This document shows, one piece after another, positions 1-9,494 of a DNA stretch of 64,000 bases. The notes under the pieces were generated by a model, which did not search any database, had not been told where the DNA came from, and was given only the letters and a program-made list of their open reading frames with translations. The DNA is taken from positions 39,104,566-39,168,565 of the forward strand of contig NC_085137.1 in NCBI RefSeq assembly GCF_035046485.1. Direction: 5' to 3'. Each line of letters opens with the position of its first letter. Position 1 is the first letter of the stretch. The translations under genes were made by a program, and so were the position numbers. Source of the DNA: Aedes albopictus (taxonomy: Eukaryota; Arthropoda; Insecta; Diptera; Culicidae).

Positions 1-85
1 AGGGGTTCCTGAAGTACTCCGTTGTGCAGTTACTTCCGGAATTGTCCCAATTAGCTCTTTGATAAACGAAACGCGTTCCCAGCCC

Positions 86-1504
86 ATGGTAAAAACTCCA
101 TTGGCTACAAATCTTTGTCTACCTGGCATTTCTTCTCAACCCCCTGTATTCTCCTCTTTCCCTGAAGCTTCTGCTAACTCGGTGAGCCCCCGCCCGAAAG
201 TTTACCCACCCGGATCTAAGGGTCCCTTTCTGGTTTTCTTTCGGCCCAAACCGAATGGAAAAAAGTTAAATAAATTACAAATCGAAAAAGATCTGGCAAA
301 ATCGTTTCGAAGCATCCTTGAGATAGACTCACCCAGCCGCGATAAATTGCGTGTCACTGTTAGTGATCGCGAAGAAGCGAACAGGATTGCTGCCTTTGAG
401 CTTTTTTTGCGGGAGTACAGAACTTATCTTCCTAGTCACGAGATAGAGTGTTACGGAGTGGTCACCGAAGATAATTTAACTTGTGCCGCCATCATGACTG
501 GAGCTGGCGGGTTTAAAAATCGTGCCGTCCCGCTAGTTCCGGTACTTGATGCCGTGCAAATGAACAAGGTACATCCTGACGGCATAAAAACGTCGTCCAA
601 CTCATACCGGGTGACCTTTTCCGGCTCCGCTCTACCGAGCGTTCTCGTGATTGGGCTCCTTCGACTACCTGTTCGCCTCTACGAACCGAAGGTAATGCAC
701 TGCGCTAAATGCCAGCAGTTGGGCCACACCGCACTTTACTGTAGCAACAAACCTCGTTGCAGTATGTGCGGTGAACAACATGAGGAGGGCTCCTGCAATA
801 TGGAGCCAAAATGTGCCACTTGTGGCGAATCTCCACCTCATGAGCTCAGTGCATGCCCGAAGTACGTAGAGCGGGAGAAACGTAATATACACTCTATAAA
901 ACAGCGATCGAGGCGATCTTACGCAGAAATGTTGAAGAAGATCGCTCCGGTAGCTGTTTCATCAGCCCATCCTACTACTAGCAACAACATCTTCGCATCC
1001 CTGCCGGCAGATGATCAAGGCTCTGACTGTGAGGGAGGCGAGGAGTACCAAATAATTGAAACAGGAACAAAAAGGAAGCGAGCTGTTGCAAAACGGCACA
1101 TGCAACAGCAAGCTTCTCAAAACGTTCCTGTTACTCAACCTGCTCAGCGAATCCCTCTGGCAAAATCAAGAAGTAGCGGAAGTACCAAAAAGGTATCACC
1201 TCCAGGCTTTAAATTTTCGTCTGGAGACTTTCCGTCACTTCCGGGTGCATCTAAAACCCCAGTTGCCCCAGTTTTTCGCCCAGAAAACCAACAAAATCGT
1301 CAACAGGAATGTCGACAAAATCCAGTCGACGCTTCCGGAAAATTGACTCTCTCTGGGTTAGTGGATATCATCTTCGAAACGTTTAAAATCTCTCCAGCTA
1401 TAAGAAGTTTGATAACCATGGCACTTCCTTTTGTGAGACCTCTTCTGAAGCAACTGACTTCAAAATGGCCGATTCTTGAATCTATCATATCTTTCGATGG
1501 CTAA
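86..1504 (+). CDS. ORF1: Gag-like RNA-binding protein with three CCHC zinc knuckles
   Basis: Expected role: binds the element's RNA and forms the ribonucleoprotein that carries the template. Starting at the first ATG (86) it has 472 residues; the frame is open upstream to base 2, so the true start may lie outside. Residues about 45-135 form the conserved Gag-like region before the knuckles. Knuckles start at Cys206: CAKCQQLGHTALYC, then CSMCGEQHEEGSC, then CATCGESPPHELSAC, ending near residue 258. A basic Ser/Gln/Pro-rich linker follows, with KRKR near residue 330 (possible nuclear localisation signal). The last 50 residues are hydrophobic and probably helical. The stop TAA (1502-1504) overlaps the ORF2 ATG, so the two proteins are probably made from one RNA. 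Confidence 0.9.
   Translation: MVKTPLATNLCLPGISSQPPVFSSFPEASANSVSPRPKVYPPGSKGPFLVFFRPKPNGKKLNKLQIEKDLAKSFRSILEIDSPSRDKLRVTVSDREEANRIAAFELFLREYRTYLPSHEIECYGVVTEDNLTCAAIMTGAGGFKNRAVPLVPVLDAVQMNKVHPDGIKTSSNSYRVTFSGSALPSVLVIGLLRLPVRLYEPKVMHCAKCQQLGHTALYCSNKPRCSMCGEQHEEGSCNMEPKCATCGESPPHELSACPKYVEREKRNIHSIKQRSRRSYAEMLKKIAPVAVSSAHPTTSNNIFASLPADDQGSDCEGGEEYQIIETGTKRKRAVAKRHMQQQASQNVPVTQPAQRIPLAKSRSSGSTKKVSPPGFKFSSGDFPSLPGASKTPVAPVFRPENQQNRQQECRQNPVDASGKLTLSGLVDIIFETFKISPAIRSLITMALPFVRPLLKQLTSKWPILESIISFDG
1497..1504 (+). promoter_or_regulatory. ORF1 stop / ORF2 start overlap (ATGGCTAA)
   Basis: The ORF2 ATG at 1497-1499 lies in the -1 frame relative to ORF1, five bases upstream of the ORF1 stop at 1502-1504. 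This arrangement fits termination-reinitiation for ORF2 translation. A -1 frameshift is an alternative, since the ORF2 frame is open upstream to 1476, but I see no slippery heptamer at the junction. Confidence 0.55.
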
Positions 1505-4500
1505 TTTGTCCAGTGAGGTCGGAGGTATGATTGAAGTCCTACAGTGGAATTGTAGAAGCTTAATTAGAAATATGGATGCGTTCAAATTTTTAGTCCACAA
1601 CACATGCTGTGACATATTTGCTCTTAGTGAAACATGGCTAACTTCCGATAAAGATGTCTCTTTCCACGATTTTAATATTATTCGTTGTGATCGAGGGGAT
1701 GGATATGGAGGGGTGATCTTGGGGATCAAAAAGCTCCATTCCTTTTATAGAATTGATTTCCCCCCGATGAACGACACTGAAATAGTTGCATGTCATGTTA
1801 CTATACAAGGTAAAAGTTTCAGTATAGCCAGTGTGTACATACCGCCCAGTGCAAGAGTATCTCGAAGAGATCTTGCGGAAATATGCTGTGCTATGCCTGC
1901 GCCTTGGTTGATCCTAGGAGATTTTAATGCACACGGAACAGCCTGGGGGTCTCCGAAGGACGACAATCGCGCAACCCTGATATATGACCTCTGCGACTAT
2001 TTCAATTTGACAATTTTGAACTCCGGGGAAGCAACGCGAATTAAACCTCCAGATCCTCCAAGCATGTTAGACCTCTCAATATGTTCGAATTCACTATCAT
2101 TGGATTGCACGTGGAATGTAATTCAGGATCCCCATGGTAGTGATCATCTGCCAATCAAAATTTCAGTTACCAATTCGTGTCAGGCTCGCCAGATCGACGT
2201 CGCGTATGACCTCACGAAGCATATTGACTGGGGTAAGTATGCTGAGTTGGTCTCCGAAGGCGAGCAGTCGGTTGACGTTCTTCCACCGCAGGAAGAATAC
2301 CAGTTTCTGTCTGGGTTAATCGTCGATAGTGCTCTCAAAGCGCAGCGTAGACCGGTTCCGGGAACTTCGATACGTCGAAGACCCCCCACACTGTGGTGGG
2401 ATGAAGAATGTACCGGAGCCTATCGTGAAAGATCCGCCGCGTTTAAAAAATATCGGAAGCGCGGTACACGGGAGAACTACGAGCGGTATTCCTCTCTTGA
2501 CGAGATATTCAAAAACCTCGTGAAGGCGAAAAAACGTGGTTATTGGAGGAATTTCGTCAACGGCTTATCGCGGGAGACGTCAATGCGGACTCTCTGGACG
2601 GTAGGAAGAAGAATGCGCAACGCGGTATCGGTTAATGAGGATCGAGAAAGCTCGCCTCGATGGATTTTCGAATTCGCAAAGAAAGTCTGTCCGGATTCGG
2701 TCCAAGTACAATCGAATATTCGTCGTTATCCACCCGAAAGGAATGCGATGGATTCACCTTTTTCGATGTTAGAGTTCTCACTCGCGCTTCTGTCATGTAA
2801 CAACTCTGCCCCAGGAATGGATAGAATAAAGTTCAACTTGCTTAAAAGCCTCCCAGACGTCGCAAAGAGGCGCTTGTTGAATTTATTCAATCTATTCTTG
2901 GAGAGCAACACTGTTCCGGATGACTGGAGACGAGTGAGGGTAATTGCCATCCAAAAGCCCGGAAAGCCCGCGTCGGATCACAACTCGTACCGTCCTATCG
3001 CGATGTTGTCGTGCTTACGGAAGCTGCTAGAGAAGATGATTCTCCATCGGCTCGACAAATGGGTTGAATCGAACGGCCTTCTATCAGATACTCAATTTGG
3101 TTTCCGCAGGTGCAAGGGAACGAGCGATTGTCTGGCGCTGCTTTCTTCAGAGATTCAACTGGCCTACGCTCAAAAAGAGCAAATGGGCTCCGTATTCTTG
3201 GATATTAAGGGGGCTTTTGATGCAGTTTGCGTTGATGTCCTTTCAGACAAACTCCACGAGTGTGGGCTTTCTCCGATTTTAAACAACTACTTGTACAATT
3301 TGTTGTCTGAGAAGCACATGTTTTTCTCTCATGGAACCTCGGCAACTTCACGAATTAGTTACATGGGTCTCCCCCAGGGCTCATGCTTAAGCCCCCTTCT
3401 TTACAACTTTTACGTCAGAGACATTGACGAATGTCTCGTGGAAAATTGCACGCTACGACAGCTTGCGGACGACGCCGTGGTTTCTGTCACCGGACCAGAG
3501 GCGGAAGATCTGCAAGGACCATTGCAAGATACTCTGGACAATTTGTCTGCTTGGGCTGTAAAGCTGGGTATCGAATTCTCCCCGGAGAAATCTGAGTTAG
3601 TTGTCTTTTCTAGGAAGCGTGATCCAGCAGATCTAAAGCTTCAATTTTTGGGTAAGGAACTCACTCAAGCTCTTTCGCATATGTATCTAGGGGTCTGGTT
3701 CGACTCTAAAGGTACCTGGGGAAAGCACATTAATTATCTGTATCAGAAGTGCCAACAACGAATCAACTTCATGCGTACACTTACCGGAACATGGTGGGGA
3801 GCCCACCCGGAAGATCTGATAAAGCTTTATCGGACAACGATACTGTCGGTTCTCGAATACGGTAGCTTTTGCTTTCAGTCCGCCGCGAAAACACACATCC
3901 TGAAGCTTGAGCGTATTCAGTATCGTTGTCTTCGGATCGCGTTAGGCTGCATGAACTCGATGCACACAATGAGTTTGGAGGTACTAGCAGCAGTACTCCC
4001 TTTATCAGATCGTTTCGTGGAATTGTCGCTAAGGTTCCTCATCCGCTGTGAGGTGCTGAATCCATTGGTAATTGAAAATTTTGAAAAGCTAATCGAACGA
4101 CTTCATCAAACAAAATTTATGACAGTGTACTACTCGTACATGACTCTGGAGGTTAACCCTTCCTTGAATGTTCTCAACCGCGATTGCTTCCCAGACTTCT
4201 CCAATTCCACTATAGGTTTTGATCTGACCATGAAGCAAGAAATCCGTGGAATCCCAGATCCGCTCCGATCGGAGCACATCCCGAAAATTTTTGCAAGCAA
4301 GTTTGGTCATGTCAGTTGCGACAGGAGATTTTTCACTGACGGCTCAAAAACAAATGATTCCACTGGATTTGGTGTATTTAACGAGCTTCATAGCGCCGCC
4401 CATAAACTTCAAAGTCCTTGCTCAGTATATGTCGCAGAATTGGCGGCTATACACTACGCATTAGAGCGAATTGCCTCTCTTCCCTCTGATCAATATTTCA

Positions 4501-5177
4501 TTTTTACGGATAGTCTCAGTTCAATTGAGGCTATTCGTTCAATGAGGCCGGTGAAGCACTCTACGTATTTCCTAAGCGAAATACGATCAAGTCTGAGTGC
4601 TTTATCGAATCAAGCATATAATATCACCTTGGTTTGGGTCCCTTCGCATTGCTCGATCCCGGGCAATGAGAAAGCGGACTCGCTCGCCAAGGTGGGCGCT
4701 ATAGAAGGCGATATTTATGACCGTCATATCGCCTTCAATGAATTTTTTTCAATTGCTCGTCAGCATGCCTTGGTCAGTTGGCAACAAAAATGGGATGCAG
4801 GGGAATTGGGCAGGTGGTTGCATTCAATACTCCCACAGGTATCGAAGACGTCATGGTTCAAGGGGTTGGACATAGGTCGAGATTTTATCAAGATAATGTG
4901 TCGACTTATGTCCAATCACTACTCTCTGGGCTCGCATTTCTATCGAATAGGGCTCACAGACAGCAATCGCTGTAGCTGTGGTGCAGGCTATCAAGATATC
5001 AACCATGTTGTGTGGGAATGCCCAGAATACGGTATTGCCAGATCCGATTTATGTGCATCCCTCAGGGCCCGAGGAAAACCAGAAAAGGAAGACATTAGAG
5101 ATGTGTTGGGTAGACTTGATCTTGAGTACATGAAGCTTGTGTACGACTTTCTAAAACAAGCTGAAGTCTTTGTATGA
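1497..5177 (+). CDS. ORF2: AP-like endonuclease, reverse transcriptase and RNase H polyprotein
   Basis: Carries out target nicking and target-primed reverse transcription. From the ATG at 1497 it has 1226 residues; a second in-frame ATG at 1527 precedes the endonuclease directly. Endonuclease (residues about 12-230): LQWNCRS, ALSETWL, GDFNAHGTAWGS and SDHLP (His217) keep the expected Asn, Glu, Asp and His. RT (about 450-730): SYRPIAML, QFGFRRCKGTSD, motif A FLDIKGAFDAV, motif B GLPQGSCLSPLLYN, motif C LADDAVVSV (Asp658, Asp659), then a YLGVWFD thumb start. RNase H: Asp948 (FFTDGSK), Glu981 (AELAAI), Asp1005 (FTDSLS), His1051 and Asp1061 (SHCSIPGNEKAD). A C-terminal CSCG-x7-H-x4-C knuckle begins at Cys1159. 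The motif C reads LADD rather than the common YADD. All catalytic positions are present. Confidence 0.95.
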   Translation: MANLSSEVGGMIEVLQWNCRSLIRNMDAFKFLVHNTCCDIFALSETWLTSDKDVSFHDFNIIRCDRGDGYGGVILGIKKLHSFYRIDFPPMNDTEIVACHVTIQGKSFSIASVYIPPSARVSRRDLAEICCAMPAPWLILGDFNAHGTAWGSPKDDNRATLIYDLCDYFNLTILNSGEATRIKPPDPPSMLDLSICSNSLSLDCTWNVIQDPHGSDHLPIKISVTNSCQARQIDVAYDLTKHIDWGKYAELVSEGEQSVDVLPPQEEYQFLSGLIVDSALKAQRRPVPGTSIRRRPPTLWWDEECTGAYRERSAAFKKYRKRGTRENYERYSSLDEIFKNLVKAKKRGYWRNFVNGLSRETSMRTLWTVGRRMRNAVSVNEDRESSPRWIFEFAKKVCPDSVQVQSNIRRYPPERNAMDSPFSMLEFSLALLSCNNSAPGMDRIKFNLLKSLPDVAKRRLLNLFNLFLESNTVPDDWRRVRVIAIQKPGKPASDHNSYRPIAMLSCLRKLLEKMILHRLDKWVESNGLLSDTQFGFRRCKGTSDCLALLSSEIQLAYAQKEQMGSVFLDIKGAFDAVCVDVLSDKLHECGLSPILNNYLYNLLSEKHMFFSHGTSATSRISYMGLPQGSCLSPLLYNFYVRDIDECLVENCTLRQLADDAVVSVTGPEAEDLQGPLQDTLDNLSAWAVKLGIEFSPEKSELVVFSRKRDPADLKLQFLGKELTQALSHMYLGVWFDSKGTWGKHINYLYQKCQQRINFMRTLTGTWWGAHPEDLIKLYRTTILSVLEYGSFCFQSAAKTHILKLERIQYRCLRIALGCMNSMHTMSLEVLAAVLPLSDRFVELSLRFLIRCEVLNPLVIENFEKLIERLHQTKFMTVYYSYMTLEVNPSLNVLNRDCFPDFSNSTIGFDLTMKQEIRGIPDPLRSEHIPKIFASKFGHVSCDRRFFTDGSKTNDSTGFGVFNELHSAAHKLQSPCSVYVAELAAIHYALERIASLPSDQYFIFTDSLSSIEAIRSMRPVKHSTYFLSEIRSSLSALSNQAYNITLVWVPSHCSIPGNEKADSLAKVGAIEGDIYDRHIAFNEFFSIARQHALVSWQQKWDAGELGRWLHSILPQVSKTSWFKGLDIGRDFIKIMCRLMSNHYSLGSHFYRIGLTDSNRCSCGAGYQDINHVVWECPEYGIARSDLCASLRARGKPEKEDIRDVLGRLDLEYMKLVYDFLKQAEVFV

Positions 5178-5562
5178 TATCCCCGTCTTGTTGTTCCACT
5201 TGTCCACCTCGGGTCTTTATTTGGCATCCCAGTCTTGTTGCTCCACTTGTCCACCTCGTATCCCTTCGAAAATCGTTTGTTTGTATCGTTACAGGTTGTT
5301 CGTCCACTCTACGTTTGACCAGCAGCATCACGCCACAACATGCTACCAAGTGTCAACGAAAAGCCCCCATCATCCTATCCTTTCCTCAAATATTTTTGTT
5401 CCCCCTAACCTCGACCAAACCGCGAGTTTTACGGTTCCCCAAAACTAACATAGTTTATAAGTTAAAAACATCAAATTGTAAAAAGTTTAAATTGAATTCG
5501 GCTCCGTTATGCCTGTTGGCGCATGAGCCTTAAATAAATGATTAAGTAAAAAATAAAAAAAA
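5178..5562 (+). other. 3' UTR and A-rich tail of the I-type element
   Basis: Noncoding trailer after the ORF2 stop. It contains two 26-bp copies of a TCTTGTTGYTCCACTTGTCC-type motif, at 5186-5211 and 5233-5258 (47-bp spacing, one mismatch), then ends in a run rich in TAAATAAA and A-tracts. The doubled motif may help the RT recognise its RNA, by analogy with repeated 3' ends of other LINEs; this is inference. Confidence 0.7.
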
Positions 5563-6770
5563 CTTTGTTTTAATTCGTGCTGGCAACTCTACGCGATTTT
5601 TAGTATCAACGTGACATACTTTTGATAATTAGTCATTGAAAACGAATTCCTACACAAAAAAACGATGTATAGGCGAAATGTGCGTTACACAAAAGAGAAA
5701 TAGCTGATTAATTTAGTCACGTAAAATAATGTCAAATAACATGACTTTTATATGTAAAATCGTAAAAATATCGTGTTTTTTCGTGATTTTTCAACTAAAA
5801 TTATTGAATAACTTCGAAATAAGCAATTTAAACACCGTAGTATCTTCGGCAAAGTTGTAGAGTATTGTACTAACTATATCCTAACGGTATTTTCGGCACC
5901 CTTTCGGAGCAATTTTCTGGATTTATGTGTAAATATCTGTGAAAACGGCTAAAAAACACAAAATCGATTTGATACACCTTTAAATCTTTATCAATTTGGC
6001 TCAATTTTGGACTGAAGACTTGTTTTTGCATGTGGATTGATAATTTGATGTGTCACGGAGAACCGGAGAAAAAAAGTTTCAAAGTGAACAGGTCTAATAA
6101 ACAACATAGTTATCCAAAGTTTTGCTCAAACAGCATCTAATTAGGCAAGGAATCATAATACCCACGCTTTTTGCACCATTTTATTGCAGAAACGGAGAAG
6201 TGACCTTCTCACCATACTAAAATTCAGCTCATTACTACAAATCTAGTACTACACCGACCGTACCCCATTGAGATGCTTTTGTTTCATTTCAATGAAAAAG
6301 TTCAACATTGATCAACTTTCAGGTGAGTTTCTCAAATGAAATGAATGGTGGTGTTTATTATATTTATTCTGCTGCATTGTACAGCAGCTTGCAGCAAGAG
6401 CTAAAGCTATCTTATATCGCACTTATGATGATTCACATACGCAGTCTCATTTAGAATTTATGCTTGGCAAAATTTCTATCGATTATCATAACGTGATATA
6501 ATTGAAAAAAATACCGTGCTAGAATCGAGAATGATAAAACGGAGCGTGATAAAAGAGAACCGTGACAAAATCGAAAAACTACTGTATCCAAGCTACGACG
6601 CCTAGATGTCAATAAAAAGCTAAACTCTAGGCGACAGTTCAAGGACTTAAGGATTGACGATCGAAATCCATCTTGGGCTTTAGGAATTACTCGCTCAAAC
6701 GATTTTTTTTTTAATTTGACCCAGAATTGTGCAGAAATGGTATTCTAAAGAAATTGTAGTTTTATATAGA
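5563..6770. other. AT-rich noncoding DNA, no gene seen
   Basis: No open frame of note. The stretch near 5843-5862 (CTTCGGCAAAGTTGTAGA) matches a phrase that I recall as recurring in mosquito interspersed repeats, so 5640-6110 is probably old repeat. Around 6450-6600 there is short GATAAAA/CGTGATAA repetition. Nothing functional can be assigned. Confidence 0.5.
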
Positions 6771-7325
6771 CTTATATTGTTCGAAAAGTTCTATCGGGAA
6801 TCTTCCCGTGAATATCTTCCACAAACTCCTTTACTAAACTCTTCCAGTAGTCCAATGATTCTTCTGAAATAAGTCGAGAAATTTTTTTCGGGATTATTCC
6901 TGCATTTTTTTCAACGATTCCCTCTGGGATTTCTACACTGAATTGTTTCTGCGATTTCTCCAAGAAGTTTGAAATAAATCCCTGATATTTCACCATTTTG
7001 CATCTAGAATTTCTCTAGGAACTGTTCATTAGTTCATTACTTCAAGAAATCTCTGCAATTCCATTTGAGTTGCTTATGAGTTTCTTTTACTCTTTTACAA
7101 GGATTCATCCAGAAATCCCACCTCAATTTCCACCACTTTACTTTTTGAATATCTCCATAATTTTTCTGAGATTCCTACAGGAAATTTTACAGCAATTTCC
7201 AGGAAAATCCTTAGAGAAATTCCTGGGATTTTTTTTTGACAGAACTTCTGCGGACCTTTTATATGAGAGAAAAACATTCAAAATTTCCTACGAGAATTCC
7301 GAACATTCAGAAAATAATTCTTAGA
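6771..7325 (-). repeat. GGAATTCC-type 12-mer array, reversed-polarity block
   Basis: Degenerate repeats of the same class as the next block, but here the motif reads as its complement (TTTCTCCAAGAAG, CTCTGGGATTTC, TTTCTCTAGGAA). The block therefore runs in the opposite direction. Open frames on either strand here are by-products of the 12-bp period. Confidence 0.65.
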
Positions 7326-8633
7326 GGAATTCCGAATTCCTAAAACAATTCAGAATGAATTGCTGGGGAAAATCTGGGAGAAATTCCTGGGAAATGCCTG
7401 AAGTTGCTGATGAAATTACTGGGAAAACTTCTGGAGGAATTACTTGAAAATTTCGAAAGTCTCAATCGTTTTCCTGGAAACATTTCGAGATGAATTACCG
7501 GAGAAATTTCAGAAGAAGTTCTAGGAGAAATTTCCTGGGGAAATTTCCTGGAGGAATTCTTAGGGAAATTATTGAACAAAACAAAACATGGGGATATTTG
7601 CTAATGATAATCCTGGGGAATTTTCCAAAGGAGTCTCACATGGATTGGCAAAAAAAAAAAATCGGGAAAAATTGCTGAGATAATTCTGGAAGAATTTCTT
7701 TTAAATTTCTCTTTGAAAATCTCGAAAAATCTCGGGAAATTTATGAAGAATTACCTAAGGAAAATCCCAGAGAAATTCCTGGAGAAACTCCATGGGAAAT
7801 TCTTGGAGGAATTCCTGCAAGAATTCCGTTTTAATTTTTCAAAGGAGAACTCTCGGGGAATTTTTGAAGGAACTTCTAAGGAAATTCAAGGAGAAATTCC
7901 TGGGAATTTTTCCGCAGGAATTCATGATTAAATTTGTGAAGTAATTTCTAGAGGAATTTTTGAAATAATTCCTTGAGGAATTCCAGAGAAAAGTGCTGGA
8001 ATTATTTTGGAAATTTCTGGGGAAATTTTAGAAGGAATTCCCAGAGAAATTACTAGATAATGGATGGAACGGAAATTATACAATTAATCTCTGTAGAGTT
8101 ATAAGTATTATTTTTGGGGAAATTCATTGAGAAATTCCTGGAGAATTTCATAGAGAAATATCCTAAAAAAATATGAATAAATTCTTGGAATATGGAATTT
8201 TTTGTAGGGATTTTTGAGGAAATTTCCGAATAAAATTTTGAAGGAATTCTTAAAGAAATTTCTGGGGAAACTTATGAAGTCCTTGGATTGCTGGGGAAAT
8301 TTCTTGTGGAATTCTTGGAGAAATTCTTAGAATAGTCCTGGAAAAATTGTTTGAACATTTTTTTTGCAGATTTTTGTAGAGGAATTCCTGGGAAAACCTT
8401 CTGGAAGAATTCCTTCTGAAATTCCTAATGGAAATGCTGGAGTAATTCTAACAGTAATTACTGAAGAAATTTCTGAAGATGTTTCCGGGGAAAGTCCTGA
8501 ATGTATTTTAGGGAAATTTTTGGAGAAATGCTAGGGTAAGTTTCTGAAAGGAACTTGGGGAATTTCCGTGCACGTTTTTATAAATCAAATAAACAAAAAA
8601 ACAAGTTCTTGTGGGGATTTTTGGGGAAATTCC

Positions 8634-8871
8634 TTACACACTCAGTTGAGCTCGGCTAATTTTCATTCTTTTGCCGAGATCCGCACAGCCGAGCGCTCGG
8701 CAATCGCATTTTAACTGAGATATCAGCAAAAATTAAAGTTTATTCATAGCAGCACCCATGGGTGCCGCTAGCAACAAACATCAAACGTCAAGCGTTTAGC
8801 CGAGATTTCAGCAAATGAACTTTAACCGAGATCCGCACAACCGATCTCGGCATTCTGTTTTAAGTGTGTAA
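8634..8871. mobile_element. MITE-like insertion with TTACACACT termini
   Basis: A 238-bp block unlike the array around it. It starts with TTACACACT and ends with AGTGTGTAA (9-bp perfect inverted termini). Inside, two related segments, GCCGAGATCCGCACAGCCGA and ACCGAGATCCGCACAACCGA, sit near the two ends in the same direction. No ORF and no clear target duplication. Confidence 0.65.
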
Positions 8872-9003
8872 CAATTTCTAAGAAAATTTCAGAAAGTTTT
8901 TGGAGGAATCTCGGGAGAACTTTTGAAGGAAGTTGTTCAAGTTTTCCTATACTTGGGATACCTGGGAAATTTCTTGGATAAATTTCTGAGAAACTTCCTG
9001 GAA

Positions 9004-9155
9004 GAGTGTAATCAGTTTTGTACCTTTTAATTCCACCCTATATTGCTTATCCGTCAAAGGATAAGCAACATAGGGCAGGAATAAAAGGTACAAAACTGGC
9101 ACACTCATTCGAAGAGGGAATTCTGCTAAGAGGGTTCGAAAAGTTGGTACAAGGT
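9004..9155. repeat. Hairpin repeat, 48-bp arms; half copy at 38797-38905
   Basis: The arms at 9004-9052 and 9059-9106 are reverse complements with a few mismatches (shared core TTTTGTACCTTTTA ... TTGCTTATCC) around a 6-bp loop. The right arm and the following 48 bp (TTCGAAGAGGG ... GGTACAAG) recur at 38797-38905, where the left arm is missing. This is therefore an interspersed repeat and not part of the array. Confidence 0.75.
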
Positions 9156-9330
9156 TCGTGAGGGATCTCAGAAAGATTTTTTTTTTGAAATTCTCAATGG
9201 AAATCATGGGGAAATTCCTGAAGGAATCTCTGGGGAATACATGAAGGCACATTTGGAGAAAATCCTGAGGAAATTTACGAAATTGTTGCAGAAAATTTTG
9301 GAGGATCTTCTGAAAGAATTCCAATGGAAA

Positions 9331-9494
9331 TTATCAAAGAAACTCCTGAACAAATTACCGTAAAAAATATGGGAAAATCCCCAATTGAAACCCTTCGGGA
9401 ATTGCTGAGGAATTATCAAAGAAACTCCTGAACAAATTACCGTAAAAAATATGGGAAAATCCCCAATTGAAACCCTTCGGGAATTGCTGAGGAA
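9331..9494. repeat. Exact 82-bp tandem duplication
   Basis: Two adjacent copies, 9331-9412 and 9413-9494, appear identical, starting TTATCAAAGAAACTCC and ending GAATTGCTGAGGAA. In a highly diverged array, an exact duplication must be recent. An assembly artefact is the alternative. Confidence 0.85.

Larger units (their letters stand above)
1..5562 (+). mobile_element. I-superfamily non-LTR retrotransposon, two intact ORFs, 5' end outside window
   Basis: The segment has the standard order of an APE-type LINE: a zinc-knuckle ORF1, then an ORF2 with endonuclease, reverse transcriptase and RNase H, then a short 3' UTR ending in an A-rich tail (about 5522-5562) that includes AATAAA-like TAAATAAATGA. 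An RNase H after the RT places it in the I superfamily (I, Loner, LOA or related clades); I cannot name the family. The ORF1 frame is open to base 2, so the 5' UTR and perhaps the first ORF1 codons lie to the left. Neither ORF has a stop or frameshift over 5 kb, unlike every other retroelement here, which suggests a young insertion. No target duplication can be tested without the left end. Confidence 0.93.
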
